This document shows positions 46,596 to 58,833 of a stretch of DNA of 64,000 nt, in pieces. A program made the translations under genes and the position numbers. The DNA is from Whalleya microplaca (lineage: Eukaryota; Ascomycota; Sordariomycetes; Xylariales; Xylariaceae): contig MU385801.1 of assembly GCA_022497155.1 (NCBI GenBank), positions 1 through 64,000 of the forward strand, read 5' to 3'. Each line of letters begins with the position of its first letter. The first letter of the stretch is position 1. Under the pieces are notes generated by a model. That model was given only the letters and a program-made list of their open reading frames with translations. It ran no database searches and had not been told where the DNA came from.

Positions 46596-48159
46596 CGTAG
46601 GAAGGAAATAGTGTTGTGTTCAGCAGGACGGCACCCAGGAGCCGCGAATTCTCGAGTCGAATCGATGGGAAGGGTGAGGAGGCGGAAGTGTAAGAAAGCT
46701 CGAGCGGCGTAAAAAAAACGAAAAAGAGTCTGTTCTCTTCGATCGCTTACATGTACGTCCACGTTTGCGTTTGCGATTTCGAGACTGTGATCTGTCGATG
46801 TTATAGGAAGCGCCAGACTGAGGCGGCCATTCAATGTGAATAATAGGTATTGCCTCTCCGTTCTCGTCTATTGCATTATTGTCCGATTTGTACTGTTTAT
46901 CGCCTTTGGATGAACGACGCGAATATGCGAAGTTGCGAGGATGCAAAGAGGGATTCAATCAAAAGGTGGGTTGGATTGGGGTAAAGAGTGTAGAGTGTGC
47001 AGAGTTCAGAGTTCGGAGCTCGGAGCTCGTGACCACAAATGGGGGAAGCTCTTCAAGCTCCTCAGCTTCTGTAACTTAAGCTCGCCTGGTGTCCGGAGCA
47101 CCCACAATAGCTGATGGGTAGCTACCTCAGTAATTCGTACGTAGCTGGTACATGTACGTGTTGTCTGACAGATGCGAATAAAAAACAGTCGGACGCCTCT
47201 GCCTAAAGTACATGTATGGATTGGTAGGTTATGTGTTTACCTCGGCAAGCTCAGCTGTTGGTAGCTTTGCAATGCGAGGCTGGGTACTACCTATACCTAC
47301 AGAGGCCTCTTGCAGAGCAGACACCACTCACGACACGATAACGATGGTGGCACTGTATGCTCGTTGGCTGCACTTGCTGTAGGAACGAGGCAGAATTTTG
47401 GCTGGTCGATGTGACGTAGGGGTCAAGGAACGTGGCAATGCGACAGCGCCTTGTAGAACATCGAGAACGTGACTGCGTTGTACAAATGTTTATTTTACAG
47501 TAATTAGACTTGCGAAAATGGCGATATCAGTGTCTTGTCTTACTTTGCGAAGATGAGACCTGTTGAATGGCCCGTCAAACGATTGTTGTAATGAGTTGAC
47601 TAATGATGAAGCCGCTTCGTTGCTGGGTCAGAATGTCAACAGTCTAGATGTCCTACACCGCGCAACGCTCGGGAAGGTACCTTCTGTATCTAGGCATGTG
47701 TGTGTGTACATACATCAATACATACATCAATACGTACATGTATGTACATACTTCAGGGGTCCGGGACGTTTAATGCGGGGCATCACATGGTGGCGGGATG
47801 ATACATACATACCTAGGTAGGTACTCCGTAAATCGTACCTAGCTACGATACCGAGATCGTGTGCACATGCGACGCTTCCATTCCCATTTTCTCCCTCACT
47901 ATCATGGATCGGCAGCGGCACAGTAAATGATATATCATTGCTAGTTCTCGTTACCAGTCATGTATAATCGTCTAATGGTTGTTTTTGCTTTCTTTCTTTT
48001 CTTCCTTCTTTCCCCGCGGCTTCTGTGTCCGCTTTCCCTGCCGCCGGATGGGTATAACATGATGATGTTCCCCAAGTCTAATAATATGTTTTAAAAGCAA
48101 TTAGTAGTTGATACTCTCTCGATGATGCGGCCAGATGATCGGTAGATCGCATCGCATCA
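46596..48159. other. Intergenic region
   Basis: About 1.6 kb, no supported gene. It contains a 12-bp tandem repeat (47707-47742) and ATGT/GTAC microsatellite words. The promoter of the 512-aa gene is at the left, and the 3' UTR of the HD-domain gene is at the right. Confidence 0.5.
47707..47742 (+). repeat. 12-bp tandem repeat TACATACATCAA
   Basis: Two exact copies and a diverged third copy that merges into the palindromic TACGTACATGTATGTACATA. It follows a (TG)n run. Confidence 0.85.
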
Positions 48160-49123
48160 TCACGCCTGCTTCTTGGTGTCCTCCTGTGCGTAGTAGGCGT
48201 CCTGTTGCTTAAACTTTTCCTCCTTCACGCCGCCGTCGACACCCGCCTCCCCGTGCACATGGCCTCTGGGCCCCCAGAACGCATCGCGCTCCTTGAGGAG
48301 CTCGTTCGCCCACTCCTGCGTTTCCGGGAGGACCACCTTGGTAGCCACGTACGCGAACTCGCCCAGGTCGAGGCGCTTGTCCACGCGCTTCTCGTACTCC
48401 ACCATCTGCGACAACAGCTCTATCTTGTCCAGGTCGTGCACAAAGAGGCTGTCGAGCGTCTTGGAGTCTTCGTACTCCTGCCAGATATCCCGGATCTCCC
48501 GTGCCGCCAGGCCCCCGTACACGTTGCCCAGTAGTTTCTGCGAGACGTAGTCCATGGTTTCCGCCTCGCGACGGCTCTTCTCCGGCTTCGGGATGCCGTC
48601 GACCGGCGTGATGTCCCCCACGAGCGACTCGGCCATGTCGTGGATGAGGCACATCTTCATGCACTTGTGGAGGTCGAGCTTGGGCTTAAGCGACGGCGGG
48701 CAGACGAGGGTCATGATAGACATGCGATACATGTGGTCGGCAATCGATTCGCCTCTGGTCCCAAGATTAGCTATATGTACCACCCATACATGGCTCCCAG
48801 GGCCCGAGCTAGGGTTCTTCTCTACCTATTGATACCAAAGCGCCGCCATCCTTCTCGCTTGCTCGTCTTCAGGCGCTCTATTATGTGGAAGAACGGAACC
48901 GGGGAACTGGCCCCCTCGGCAGGAGGTGCAGGGTGGATTGTCGTAAGTACCTTCTCGACTTTCCATGGCTCTGAGATCTTGGGTGTGACTACAACGGCAG
49001 GATCTGCAAGGCCAGTCTAGTCAGTTGGAAGCACATCCCAGGTATCTAAGATCGAGTGAGCTCGTGGCACTAACCGATGGTCTCCTGGCCGGCACCAGTT
49101 TGCGCCGTATTGGTCGCCATCAT
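48160..49123 (-). CDS. HD-domain 5'-deoxynucleotidase (HDDC2/YfbR-like)
   Basis: Three exons, 49075-49123, 48826-49003 and 48160-48754, give 273 aa with consistent phase. Both introns are 71 bp. The second splits the conserved GINR/GESIADHMYRMS motif. Metal ligands of the HD fold are visible: His83 (ADHMYRMS), His114-Asp115 (CLIHDMAESLVGDITP) and Asp183 (FVHDLDKIE). PFFHIIERLKTSKREGWRR precedes them, as in eukaryotic HDDC2 proteins. Yeast relatives (YGK1/YBR242W) and bacterial YfbR dephosphorylate deoxynucleoside 5'-monophosphates. The C-terminal ~35 residues are a charged fungal extension. The first Met could be either of two adjacent ATGs. Confidence 0.88.
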
Positions 49124-51300
49124 AGATCCTCCCTTTGGTGATGTAGAATATGGTTGTAAACGAGGGTGTTGGTATGTCGACGTAGAATATGATCTCAGGT
49201 GTGATATGTATCTCCGGGTATCGCAGTAACTAAGCACAGAAAATCGGGTGCAGTAGATGTGTAGATGCAGAAAAGAAGATCTAGAATTCATGGGAACGGA
49301 GAGATATGATATGGAAGGAACTTGGCGCCTAAGAGGAGAGGTGACTTTCAGTCAGCCTGTCACTGTCAGCCTGAGAATATGTTGAAGGGTTGTGACAGGC
49401 AAGCGGCATGTTAGGTATTGACTAGAGATAGGCGGCATAGACAGAACCAAGGCCATCAGAAACAGCAAACAGTTGCGGTGGAGAATGCGCTAACAACTAT
49501 GCTGTCACATTTTTAGCCGATAAGCCCCGTGGCAGCCCGTGGTTTACCTTCCCGAGCTTATCTATTGGGTACCGTCGTTGTGGGGATTTCGTGGAACCCG
49601 GTACCGGTTCCTGACCTGCATTCCAGTTGATGGATGACAGTCGATGACTAGAATCGTGTCAGATCTCAGCTATTGTGATACAAAGTCATAACTCAAACTC
49701 GATCTCTTACAGTATTAATTTCCTCTATGTAGGTATAGCATTCAATCAACTAAGAACTCAGAGGGTGGCTTAGTTCCAGGTTGTGGTTGATTGAAGATAA
49801 GCCCAAAGAATGCACCAAAGTTGCAGTGTAAAACAACTAAGAATAAAAAGTTGAGGTCAATACATCACGTTCCCTCAAAGGGAGATTAGGCCAACCGACT
49901 TTTGCTTAGATGAAGACGGAGTTATTAGTATGGTCTAGCTAGATACCGAAATAAGCAAATCCCCTTCCATCCACGCAATAAACTTCCACCATGACGAAGG
50001 CTCACAAAGCCCATCACCACATTTCGCAACTAGCTTTCTCCCACTAACATCTACTTAAAGGCTCTCAGTCCCCCCCGATCTCTCAACCTTCTTCTCTCTT
50101 GTCCTCATACTTCGTCCAAGCTGTGATAGACCCTATGCCCAGCCAACCAGGCTTGGGCACAGTCGTCTTTCGCAGCGTCAACGAAGCTATCTCACTGTCT
50201 ACTTTTCTTCTTCTTCTTCGGGTCTCTGCATACAGCAAAGATCCCGATGAATAAAAAAAAAAAAAAAAAAAAAAAAAGGTGAACTCGTCTAGTAGACGAT
50301 GAGAATCAAAAATTGTGCGAGGCGGCGGCTGCTACCCAAACCCGGTGCTTTGCACCAAGCTTGGAAAGGAGGTAATTCTTGAGCTACACTACTTTCTCGC
50401 GAGGTACTTGAAGAAGAGAAGAAAAAGATTGGGAATTTCTGGGAGGGCGGGCTGGTTTAAATAGTTCGAGAGCGTGCCCTCTCGAGACTTGAGGGAAGTG
50501 GCTGGCCCTGGCTGGCCCTGGCCTTCCTGCTGCGAAGAAGCTGGCTTGACCGTCAAGTGCGGAAGGAGACGATGCCGATGATGCTGATGATACAGGACCA
50601 TCCGGTACTGGAGTCAATGATTTGGAAGTCATAGACTGTATACTGACATATAGCATGGGAAGGGCAGAGGGCAAACCCCAAACTGATGGAGACTTAGGTT
50701 CAACATGACGCAGTTGGAACGCTGGATGCCGTCGCATGGAACCGTTTCCTGCCTTCTCTTTATGACCTTAGAACTGACAAACCGCAGGTTCGCAGCTCAA
50801 CTAACACTGACACAGAAGCTTCACACGACTATCGAGAGGCAAACAAGAAATCTATGACACCCAGAGCTAACTTTGTCACTCAAATCCTGGATCCAAGAAG
50901 AAGCGTCTGCTTTATGTGAAAGCAAGAACATCCCAGGTCCCAAACGACACGTAATGACTACCTTGACAGGGTATGAGTTTGGACTCTTTCCTGGCTTGTG
51001 TATATGAAGGTTGTTCTTCGAGCAAACTTTGAGTTGTTTGCTCGTTCAACAACTGTGTCGTTTTGCTACCTCGTAGGTTTACCTCATGACAGTATGCTAC
51101 GACAATGCCAGTTATCCGACGATTTGCACGCATTTTGGAAACACGAATACCTAAGAGGCACCTTGGGCGATCGAGGTGTTTGAAGGGAGATGGGGACAGA
51201 TGGCTTCAGGGCTTTGACAGCAATTCCTTGTCTACATACAGCTGCATACAAGTGCCTTGCTGTTTGTGAGTCTCTTGCTTCTCCTACTGCTCTAATGTAA
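49124..51300. other. Intergenic region
   Basis: About 2.2 kb. A poly-A tract lies at 50252-50277. Open frames on the minus strand (50384-50737, 50912-51133) have no support. Confidence 0.45.
50252..50277. repeat. Poly-A tract
   Basis: Run of about 25 A residues. It may mark an old retro-insertion, but no adjacent element was recognised. Confidence 0.85.
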
Positions 51301-51975
51301 TGGAAGGATACGTTTCAACGATGTTATGAGTGGCCCTCTGAAAGTGCGTTTCAGACCCCATATGGCGTGGAGCTCCTGCCTTCAACTGGGGCTGATCATG
51401 GACTGCTGCGTCAGCTTGGTGGCCTCGACCTGTCGCCCTTCCGCCTCAACGACCCTGAGATCGCGGAGCTCTTAAAATGCTCAGAAGATCTGGTCACAAT
51501 AGAGAGCCTCCGACGATCTCTCCTTAAGCAGACGAGCAAGCGTATGCGCACACAGACGCGGCGCGCAAAAACGAATACCACAACAACGATGGCACAGACA
51601 ACAACGGAAATGATAAGCATACCGAAACTAGCTGTCGTCTTGCTGTTATTTATTGCTGTTCGTCCCCGTACCGGCGGACCTTGGCACAGTCTACCACCAA
51701 CCCTGTACTGGAGGAGAGTAACGAGCTCTGCCGCCCCCATGAAACAGCCGTTGACAGCCCTAGAGGCAACCGAGAAAGACGCCCGGCACGGTTCTGCCGA
51801 TCGAGTTCACACAGGCCATGGGCGGTTATTATGGCGGTGGTATGGTGGTTTAGACCCACCCGTGCCGCCGCCCCGTGGGAGAGGGCTGGTCGTCCAAAAG
51901 GCTGACCAAAAACTACCTACGAGAGGGGAGACGTTATTTTGGCTGGGGTGGCAGATGCCGTCAGAAATCCAGTAA
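51301..51975 (+). pseudogene. Possible gene fragment or relic
   Basis: After an in-frame TAA the frame stays open for 224 codons but has no ATG in its first ~80 codons. The first part (CYEWPSESAFQTPYGVELLP, then STGADHGLLRQLGGLDLSPF) looks like genuine globular protein, while the second half becomes Thr/Arg-rich and then arbitrary. It could be an exon of an undetected gene or a decayed fragment. No family was recognised. Confidence 0.22.
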
Positions 51976-53379
51976 TCGTGTACGACGGACGAGGAAGCAC
52001 GGGGGCTTAGTCGACGCTTGGTAGCACCTCGGCAGCTGGATCTTAGACGTACGGATTAGCTATCTAGGGGGCTCTGTAGCAGCTGGAGCACGAGGCGGAA
52101 TGTTGAGTATTTGAAAGACGGGGGTGACGGAAACCCTCGGGACTCCGTCATCAACGGGGATTCCATAGTGTAGAGTGGACGATGCTGTGGTTGGAAGGCT
52201 TGAGGACGTGAGAAGTGAAGTTGGGGGAGGAGAATGAGCGAGGTGGTCATCAGCTGCGTGGAGTTTTGATATATCAAGTAGGAAATCCACAAAGCCTTTG
52301 GTATATGCAAAACCCTCAAGTGTGATGTCATATCTAAATGGATAGTCCAACACCTACCTAGTCACTTCCACGAATCTCTAGAATATTACCATGATATCGG
52401 GAAACACGCATAACCAGTCACGAGTCACAGAAACCACCAAAGATTCAGCAAAATTCGAAACCTGCACCTTTCAGTGGCAAACCACTTTATTCGACGCCCC
52501 CATAGTATGTCTACCTACGACAACCCACAGGGCTTCTAGACCGTAGCCCGCCCCGCGGGAGCTCATCGTGAAGACTCTTACAAAGACATCACATCGCCGA
52601 CATCATCGCTTCGTATCGTCCCCGGGCACAGCCGTCTTCCCATAAATATCTCCAGCCCAGACCCTGTCCAACCCAGTAGGCGTCTCGTCACACAAAATAA
52701 CCCGAGCCATCAAGATGTAACCTCCAAACACAAAAAACAGGGATACCACGGTATGCTCGTCAGCCCGGAGTGAGACCGGGCCGGGAGGGGTATCAAGATT
52801 GTCAATGTTCTTATCCAAAGCGCATGTTGAGCTTCGGATAAAGGGGCCGCAAAAGCGAAACGCTTCAAGCGAACAAGCGAATCATCCATCGCGGGGTAAG
52901 AAGAGAAATTAATGAGGTACCGATCTCACGCCCGCAACTGCGAACAGGTTATGCAGTGTTGGGGATATCGTGGATCGGCCTCGAAACTAGTAAGGACGAG
53001 GAGTGATGTCCACTAGCACTAGAAATTATCCACAAGAAATTACCAGATTGCCCCGATCCCATATGTCTGAGATCAATTCGGTAGCTTGAACGCGGGGGTC
53101 AATATGCCATGGTTCGATGTGAAAGGCGCCACAATTGTTGTACAAAACTTAAAAAAAGGAGACAAAAGATCAAAATTGTCGCAAGCGAGTGTCGAGAAAG
53201 TGTAAATATCGTTTTTAAATTTCATCAAGATTCGTCAAAGGTGAGGGAGGTGGATAAACGAGTCCGCAGGCAACGCGAAGATCTTGGTAGGTCTATATGC
53301 GATCCGAGTCGACGTCTTAGAAAGTCTGATCTGACTGTTTACTCAAGCAGACCTATCCATGGTCTTCAAGATCTGCATA
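51976..53379. other. Intergenic region
   Basis: About 1.4 kb, no supported gene or repeat. Its right end is the 3' flank of the SH3 gene. Confidence 0.45.
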
Positions 53380-55374
53380 CTAGTATGCTTGACCTGGAAC
53401 AGGTTTTCTGCCAATGGGCCCTTGAGGCGATCGATATTGGGGACCACCGTTGGGATTCATTGGACTAGGTCCCGGGGGAGTCATCCTTCGACTCGCTCCA
53501 CTTGGGCTTTGTGGTCGCTGCTGTCTTGGTCCCGGGCTCATCGGTCTGCCTCCCGCTGGAGAGGCCGGTCGGCTTCCGTAGGGACTCACAGGACGCCCGG
53601 TAGCGGGTGAGTGTGGTCGCATGGCCGCAGGGGACTGTGGGCGTCCACCAGGGGTCATGGGATGGATCGGAGACTCGGGTCGGGGGTATTGTGGACCGCC
53701 TTGAGGCGTCATCGGCCGTTGTCCGGGGGGGTAATTCGGCCCAGGACCGCGAGGACCGCGTGCTCCGCTAGGGTTAACAGGTGGGCCGATGCGACCAGGT
53801 CCACCAGGTCCTCCGGCAGGACGTGGCTTCACGGGCCGAGTAGACAGGCAGGTCCTCGGCACGGCGCCCTGCTTGGAACGGTCGAGTCGGATAACAAGCG
53901 ACTAGGTCATCATGTTAGCGGCTTTTTTGAAGTTTAAAGTGATTAGTCAGATACTCACCCAACCATCGTCGTACTCGTGTAGGAGCCTGACAAGCTGACC
54001 AGCCCTTAGTTCCAACTCGTCCTCAAGAGTAGGCTTGAAATCCATCTGTACGCGATGAACGGTTGACGATGTTGGACCACCGGCTTCAGCAATAGCCGCA
54101 GCACTTTTCGAAGGGCCGGGTGATTGGCCAGGTCCAACTGAATGCATGCTGAATTCTGTGCCAGCTGGGCTCGGCGGTACAGCGGGAAGGGTTAGATCGA
54201 GGGGCGCAGGTCCTTCCTTGCGTGTTGAAGCCTTGCGAGCCAAAGCAGCAGCACCAGCAGCACCAGCAGCACCAGCCGCATTTGTAGTTTGAGCGACGCC
54301 CACAACATTCTCGGGGGCATTGAACGGATTACTCGGCTGGTTGTGTTGGACATCTGATTCGTTGCCGGTAGGCGTATAAGCACGTTCCGCGTCATTGCCA
54401 AAGGGGTTCTCCGGTCCGCTGCCATGGCTCGTACTTGGCCGTTCCCAGGGCGATCGGTTGGAATTCTGTTGAGTCGCACTGGCCGGGCCTGCTGCCGCGG
54501 CAAGTGCCATGGCGGCACCCTTGCTCGATCTTCGTTCGCCAAAGCTAGGCATGAATTGGGTGACAGGTCGTAGACTTAGTTGTGGTGCAGTAGCGCTGGT
54601 TCGGGTGGTGTTAACAGAGTCGGGCCGCGCCATAACGGGACCGTTGAACTTCTCATTGCTTGCCGCCTGCTGCTGTTTGAGCTGCTTCTTGCGTCTGCTG
54701 AATAGGAAGTAGATGAGCAAGCCGACTACGAGGATACCTCCTAGGACTCCAATTGCGATACCAGCCTTTGCTCCAGTGCTCGTGTCACCCCCCGAGGAAG
54801 TACTTGCTGCAGTGGATGAGGCTGAAGCCGAGGCCGAGGCCGCCACATTCGCCGCGTTAGCGTTTCCAGAAGTTCCCGCAGCCTTAGTGGCCTGCGATAG
54901 CGTCGTGGGAGTGGTTGCCGCGACAGCTAGAGTTGAATGGTCTTCCAGGTCAGTGGATTTGGTGGGCATTAGAGATCCGGGCAACTCGTCGGTAGCTAAA
55001 GATTTGGCGGTAGCGGTCTCTTGCGTCGGCGACGCTACCTTTGTCTGTGCTGCTACTGCCGTCTTTTCGGGCTCGGTAGGGGTAGTCGTCGTCGGCTTCG
55101 CTTCTTCTGCAGTCGCCGCTGCTGCAATGGCTTGAGTTCCGGGAGCCTTCTCGGTTACGGTCGAGTAGCCGCCAATGGCGCCCTCGAAGGTCGGCGACAG
55201 AGTAGTAAAAACGGTCGCGAAGACGGTTGCCGGCGCGGGATCCCTGGCTTCTACCGTGTGTCTCGGCTTCAAAGGATTCCACTCGTCCGCGACCTTTTCG
55301 ACGCTATCGACCAAGTTGTTCCAAGCATCATTGCCTTGCCTTCTGTGAAGGCGATTGTGTTGATGGTGAGGCAT
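53380..55374 (-). CDS. Single-pass membrane protein with SH3 domain and proline-rich tail
   Basis: Two exons, 53959-55374 and 53380-53901, give 645 aa. The 57-bp intron interrupts the SH3 domain right after its first tryptophan (EYDDGW, Trp472). Order: a short basic N-terminus without a classical signal peptide; a Thr/Ala/Ser-rich, probably O-glycosylated outer region (50-200); a transmembrane helix (AKAGIAIGVLGGILVVGLLI, about 202-226) with RRKK on the inner side; a disordered linker; the SH3 domain (VHRVQMDFKPTLEDELELRA to VPRTCLS, about 439-492); and a Gly/Pro-rich tail with RPxSP repeats. This is the layout of fungal plasma-membrane SH3 proteins such as yeast Fus1. A role in polarity, wall sensing or fusion is inferred. 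Confidence 0.85.
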
Positions 55375-58300
55375 GATGGCGTATTGCTGTCGTTCAGCTG
55401 GATTTTACGATCTCATATGTAAAGGGAAAAAATAGAGATCTCCTTGTCCGACACGATCGCGTTAAAACATTGGCATTCGCGTATGTCGGTTTATATCACG
55501 GGTATAGTTCGAAGGGTAAAAGAAAGTAATGCGCTCAAGAGCGTCGTCGGTGGGTAGTAGGCGACTCGGAGTTGGCAACGGTTGCAAAAGTAACCGGGTT
55601 ATTCGCGATTGAAGTCGGTCGAACCGCAAAAAGGTCGATTCGAGTATCGTGGTATAAGGAAAGTAGTGAATCCTCTGGGGATAGTCGAGGAATGGTGGAA
55701 AGAATGAACGGAATTGAGAAAGGATTCGAATAAGGGAGTCCAATTCTCGAGGGGAGGGGGTGTGAGACCGCACCGTGAATAGTTGCAACCGGGAGAGGGA
55801 CGACGGTGAGGAGGAGGAGGGAAGAAAAGAGAGGGAGCAAAGAGGAGAGAGAGGGAAGATCGGGATTAGTGAACCAGACCAGAACCAGTTCAGAACCACC
55901 ACGGACGGCAAGCACAGAGCCCTGGAGGTGCGGAAGTCTGTGCAGCAGCACGTTAGTCGGTAGCGGAGAACGAGGCTTCCTCTGGTAGGAGCTAGGAGGA
56001 GCCTTCCCCCCTGGTCTGAGTAGTCTGAGTACTATGTACAAGCCAGGGTCTACGTCCGAGGCTTCTCTCATTGCGCAGGGAGGCCTGGTCTGCTCTTCAT
56101 GAGCATCTGCATTAAACAGACATAAACAGACATAAACATGCCAAAAACAACACAACTCCTTTCACAATCGCCTTGATTTGCCTGATTGCATTGAAATGAA
56201 ACGACCGGCCTTTTGATTAGCTTCTCGGTACGGATTACAGATTACGTTGCCCTGGTCATTCGGTGTTATCTTTTATACTTGCCTACGTACTCAGATACGG
56301 ATGGATAATATGTCTACCATGTATACACGAGGCACAATCCTGCCTAGTATACATAGTTCATTGCCCAACTAATGCACAATATATTGATTACGAGCTTACT
56401 ATGCATGCATATGAACACGATTGCATCAACATGATGGACGGGTTGAAGGTAATCCGTAGGAAGGACCTCTCTATTTCTTATGTATCTGCAGACTGGATGT
56501 ACGCAGTACGCTTTTCAAGGTTCTGTCAATGTTCTCTCATACGAAGAGACACTGCAGATCTTGGTGGTTTATGGACATACTTCCCGGCTAGTCAGGCTGT
56601 CAGGCACGCCAAAGGCGCCACATCCAGGAACCAGCGGGATCTGATTGGTTCAGTGTTTGGACCTGCAGATTACGCGAGATTTGCGTTGCCAGGGGCTCCT
56701 GTCAGGGGCATCATCGTCCTCGATTTCTATTCGCCGGCTTGTATTAAAAAGAAAGAGAATAGCGCCATTTTCTTCAACAGTCTTAACCGTCTTTCCATCC
56801 TGGAATTCTTGATGAGGCACAGAGAAAACAAAAATAGGTGCACTATTGTTGCATTGTGCGTATTTTGATGTAATAATTCGCAAAGTGCAACCTTTCCATC
56901 CTTCCATATTTACCCGTTCGGCCCATCTGTAGGTGTGTAAGGTTGGAATCCCCAGTGCAGGTTCATGAACATGTGATCACATGGTGCCCCCTTTCCGTCG
57001 CTGACCGAACTATCTATACATACACGGAAGACCAAAAGCTTGAATGCTTCGGGGCGATTCACCCATCGCAGGTACTTAAATCTATTCTGTTGCTTGGCCC
57101 GTTTAATAACTGGGACCCGACCGATTGTGCTAGTGGCAGAATTGGCCTGTCACCGAAATGAAAGAAACGTCTTGATAAGGATCAGCATCAGCTATCCCGT
57201 ACCAAGACTTTGATTGGGAGAGATCGGACAACCCCAATATTTATGGTTGTGTGACATGCCATGACGTTGATAAAGTACCCATGGACCATGTGCGCCGAAG
57301 AATTCCATCCCAACCCGAAAGGACACCTGCATCATCCCATTTTCTTTGTGAACTGTACCTTGTACAACCCATATATTATCTCGGTACTCGCCGATTTCAC
57401 GTTTTGCTTACCGTGTGTTTGGGTTGACAGGCAGGCAGGCAGCTTGCAGGTTGGTGCGCCGTGTTACAACCCGTACATACTTTTTCTATGCACATGAAGC
57501 TTATAATCTATCATTATTGGTTAGGTAGGCTTTTTTCCCCCTTATATAACTCTTTGTTAGTCGTAAGCCAAGTTTGTTTCGAGCCAACTTTTTTTTTTTT
57601 CCAGTTAGCCTTTTGAAACACACCTCCACTCTGCCACTCTGATAGCGATCCTGGTTAACCCCAGCCAGCGCTCGGCAGATCACCATTTTGATGTAATCGA
57701 TGGAGTCTGGAGATACATATCGTCACCGCACTATTGAGACGAGCACGTTGAACTCTCTTGCTCCTGCTACTACCGCAGTATGTTACATCCCACTTGTGTC
57801 CAAGCACTGAAGCCGAGCTGGTCCACAAGGCGGGCATGAATGGGTCCTCCGAGGCTCGAGTGGTTAAGGCTGTCCCGTCTGTACGGTCCGGTTCGCTAAC
57901 CATCGTTTCAAAAACAATGCATTCATGCGCAAACAAACAAACGCTCATTGTAAAAAAAAAATTTGTGCTTACTCCTTACTCTCTCTGAATATGCTGAGTT
58001 GGTCTACTGAGCATGAATCCAAAAACATATACACATGCATGATCCGTTTATATTGCGCCAACATCGAGTCGAGACCGCTTGGCAATAGATGGCTTTGACA
58101 CCTGCAGGTTGGCACCATTCTGCAACTTGGGTTATGCTGCATAAGCGTCATTTTCCCGGCTCTACTTCATAGATTCTAGGCTCAGCTTTACCTTATATGA
58201 CTCTATTGCTACTGCTTGATGTAGTCTGTATGAATGTGAAGCGCTCATAATGACAATCATCTTTAGATAGGTGGTCTGACATCAGTTAGGCCAAATAAGG

Positions 58301-58587
58301 ATACGCAGCAACACGTGAGAAAAAAAAATCATGAGAAAAGCCTGTCAGATTCAGTATTGGCCTAATCTATGTACCTATATTATAATATACACGTCCACTG
58401 CTTATCGACTGTTTATCGGGTATATCCTCCTTCTGACTCATTGGAAGATAGATCCATGCGCCGAAATCTTTATTGATGCATCTATGGACCTTCCGCGATA
58501 GGCGATGCCCAGTCTCGATATCTCCTCTCATGTGGCTGACATCCCAACTTATTAGTTTGAGCCCAGATGAGCAGTACACAAGTAGTA
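55375..58587. other. Large intergenic region
   Basis: About 3.2 kb. The left part (to about 56000) is GA-rich leader or promoter of the SH3 gene. A T-run lies at about 57587-57602. A 201-codon plus-strand frame (56263-56868) begins only with GTG and has no recognisable content. Nothing else was found. Confidence 0.45.
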
Positions 58588-58833
58588 TTACTTGGGTGCG
58601 GGCCTCTTTCTCGTCCGATATCTCTTATTCCTCGTCCTCCTTGACCCGTTCTCCGGCCCATTTGAATTGGTACCATTGCTAGAAGTTTGGCCTGTGGGCT
58701 GTGTACTCTGCGTGAAATCTAGCATCATTCCCATCATTGGGTTGAGCGTTGATACTTGAGGCGTCATAGCCATTCCATCCAATTGGCCGTCTGCCGTCGA
58801 TGGATTCATGTTGTCATTCGTGGCGACAGGACT
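58588..58833 (-). other. In-frame open extension downstream of the NAF1 stop
   Basis: Directly after the NAF1 TAG, the same frame continues for 81 codons (SPVATNDNMNPSTADGQLDG and onward) to a terminator. It ends with a very basic tail, GSRRTRNKRYRTRKRPAPK. The composition (Gln/Pro/Asn/Met, then basic) continues that of the NAF1 C-terminus. It is either coding sequence cut off by a CAG-to-TAG change, a readthrough extension, or chance. Confidence 0.4.

Noticed and set aside
56263..56868. 201-codon plus-strand frame
   Set aside because: It starts only with GTG, mixes unrelated composition, has no domain and no splice support.
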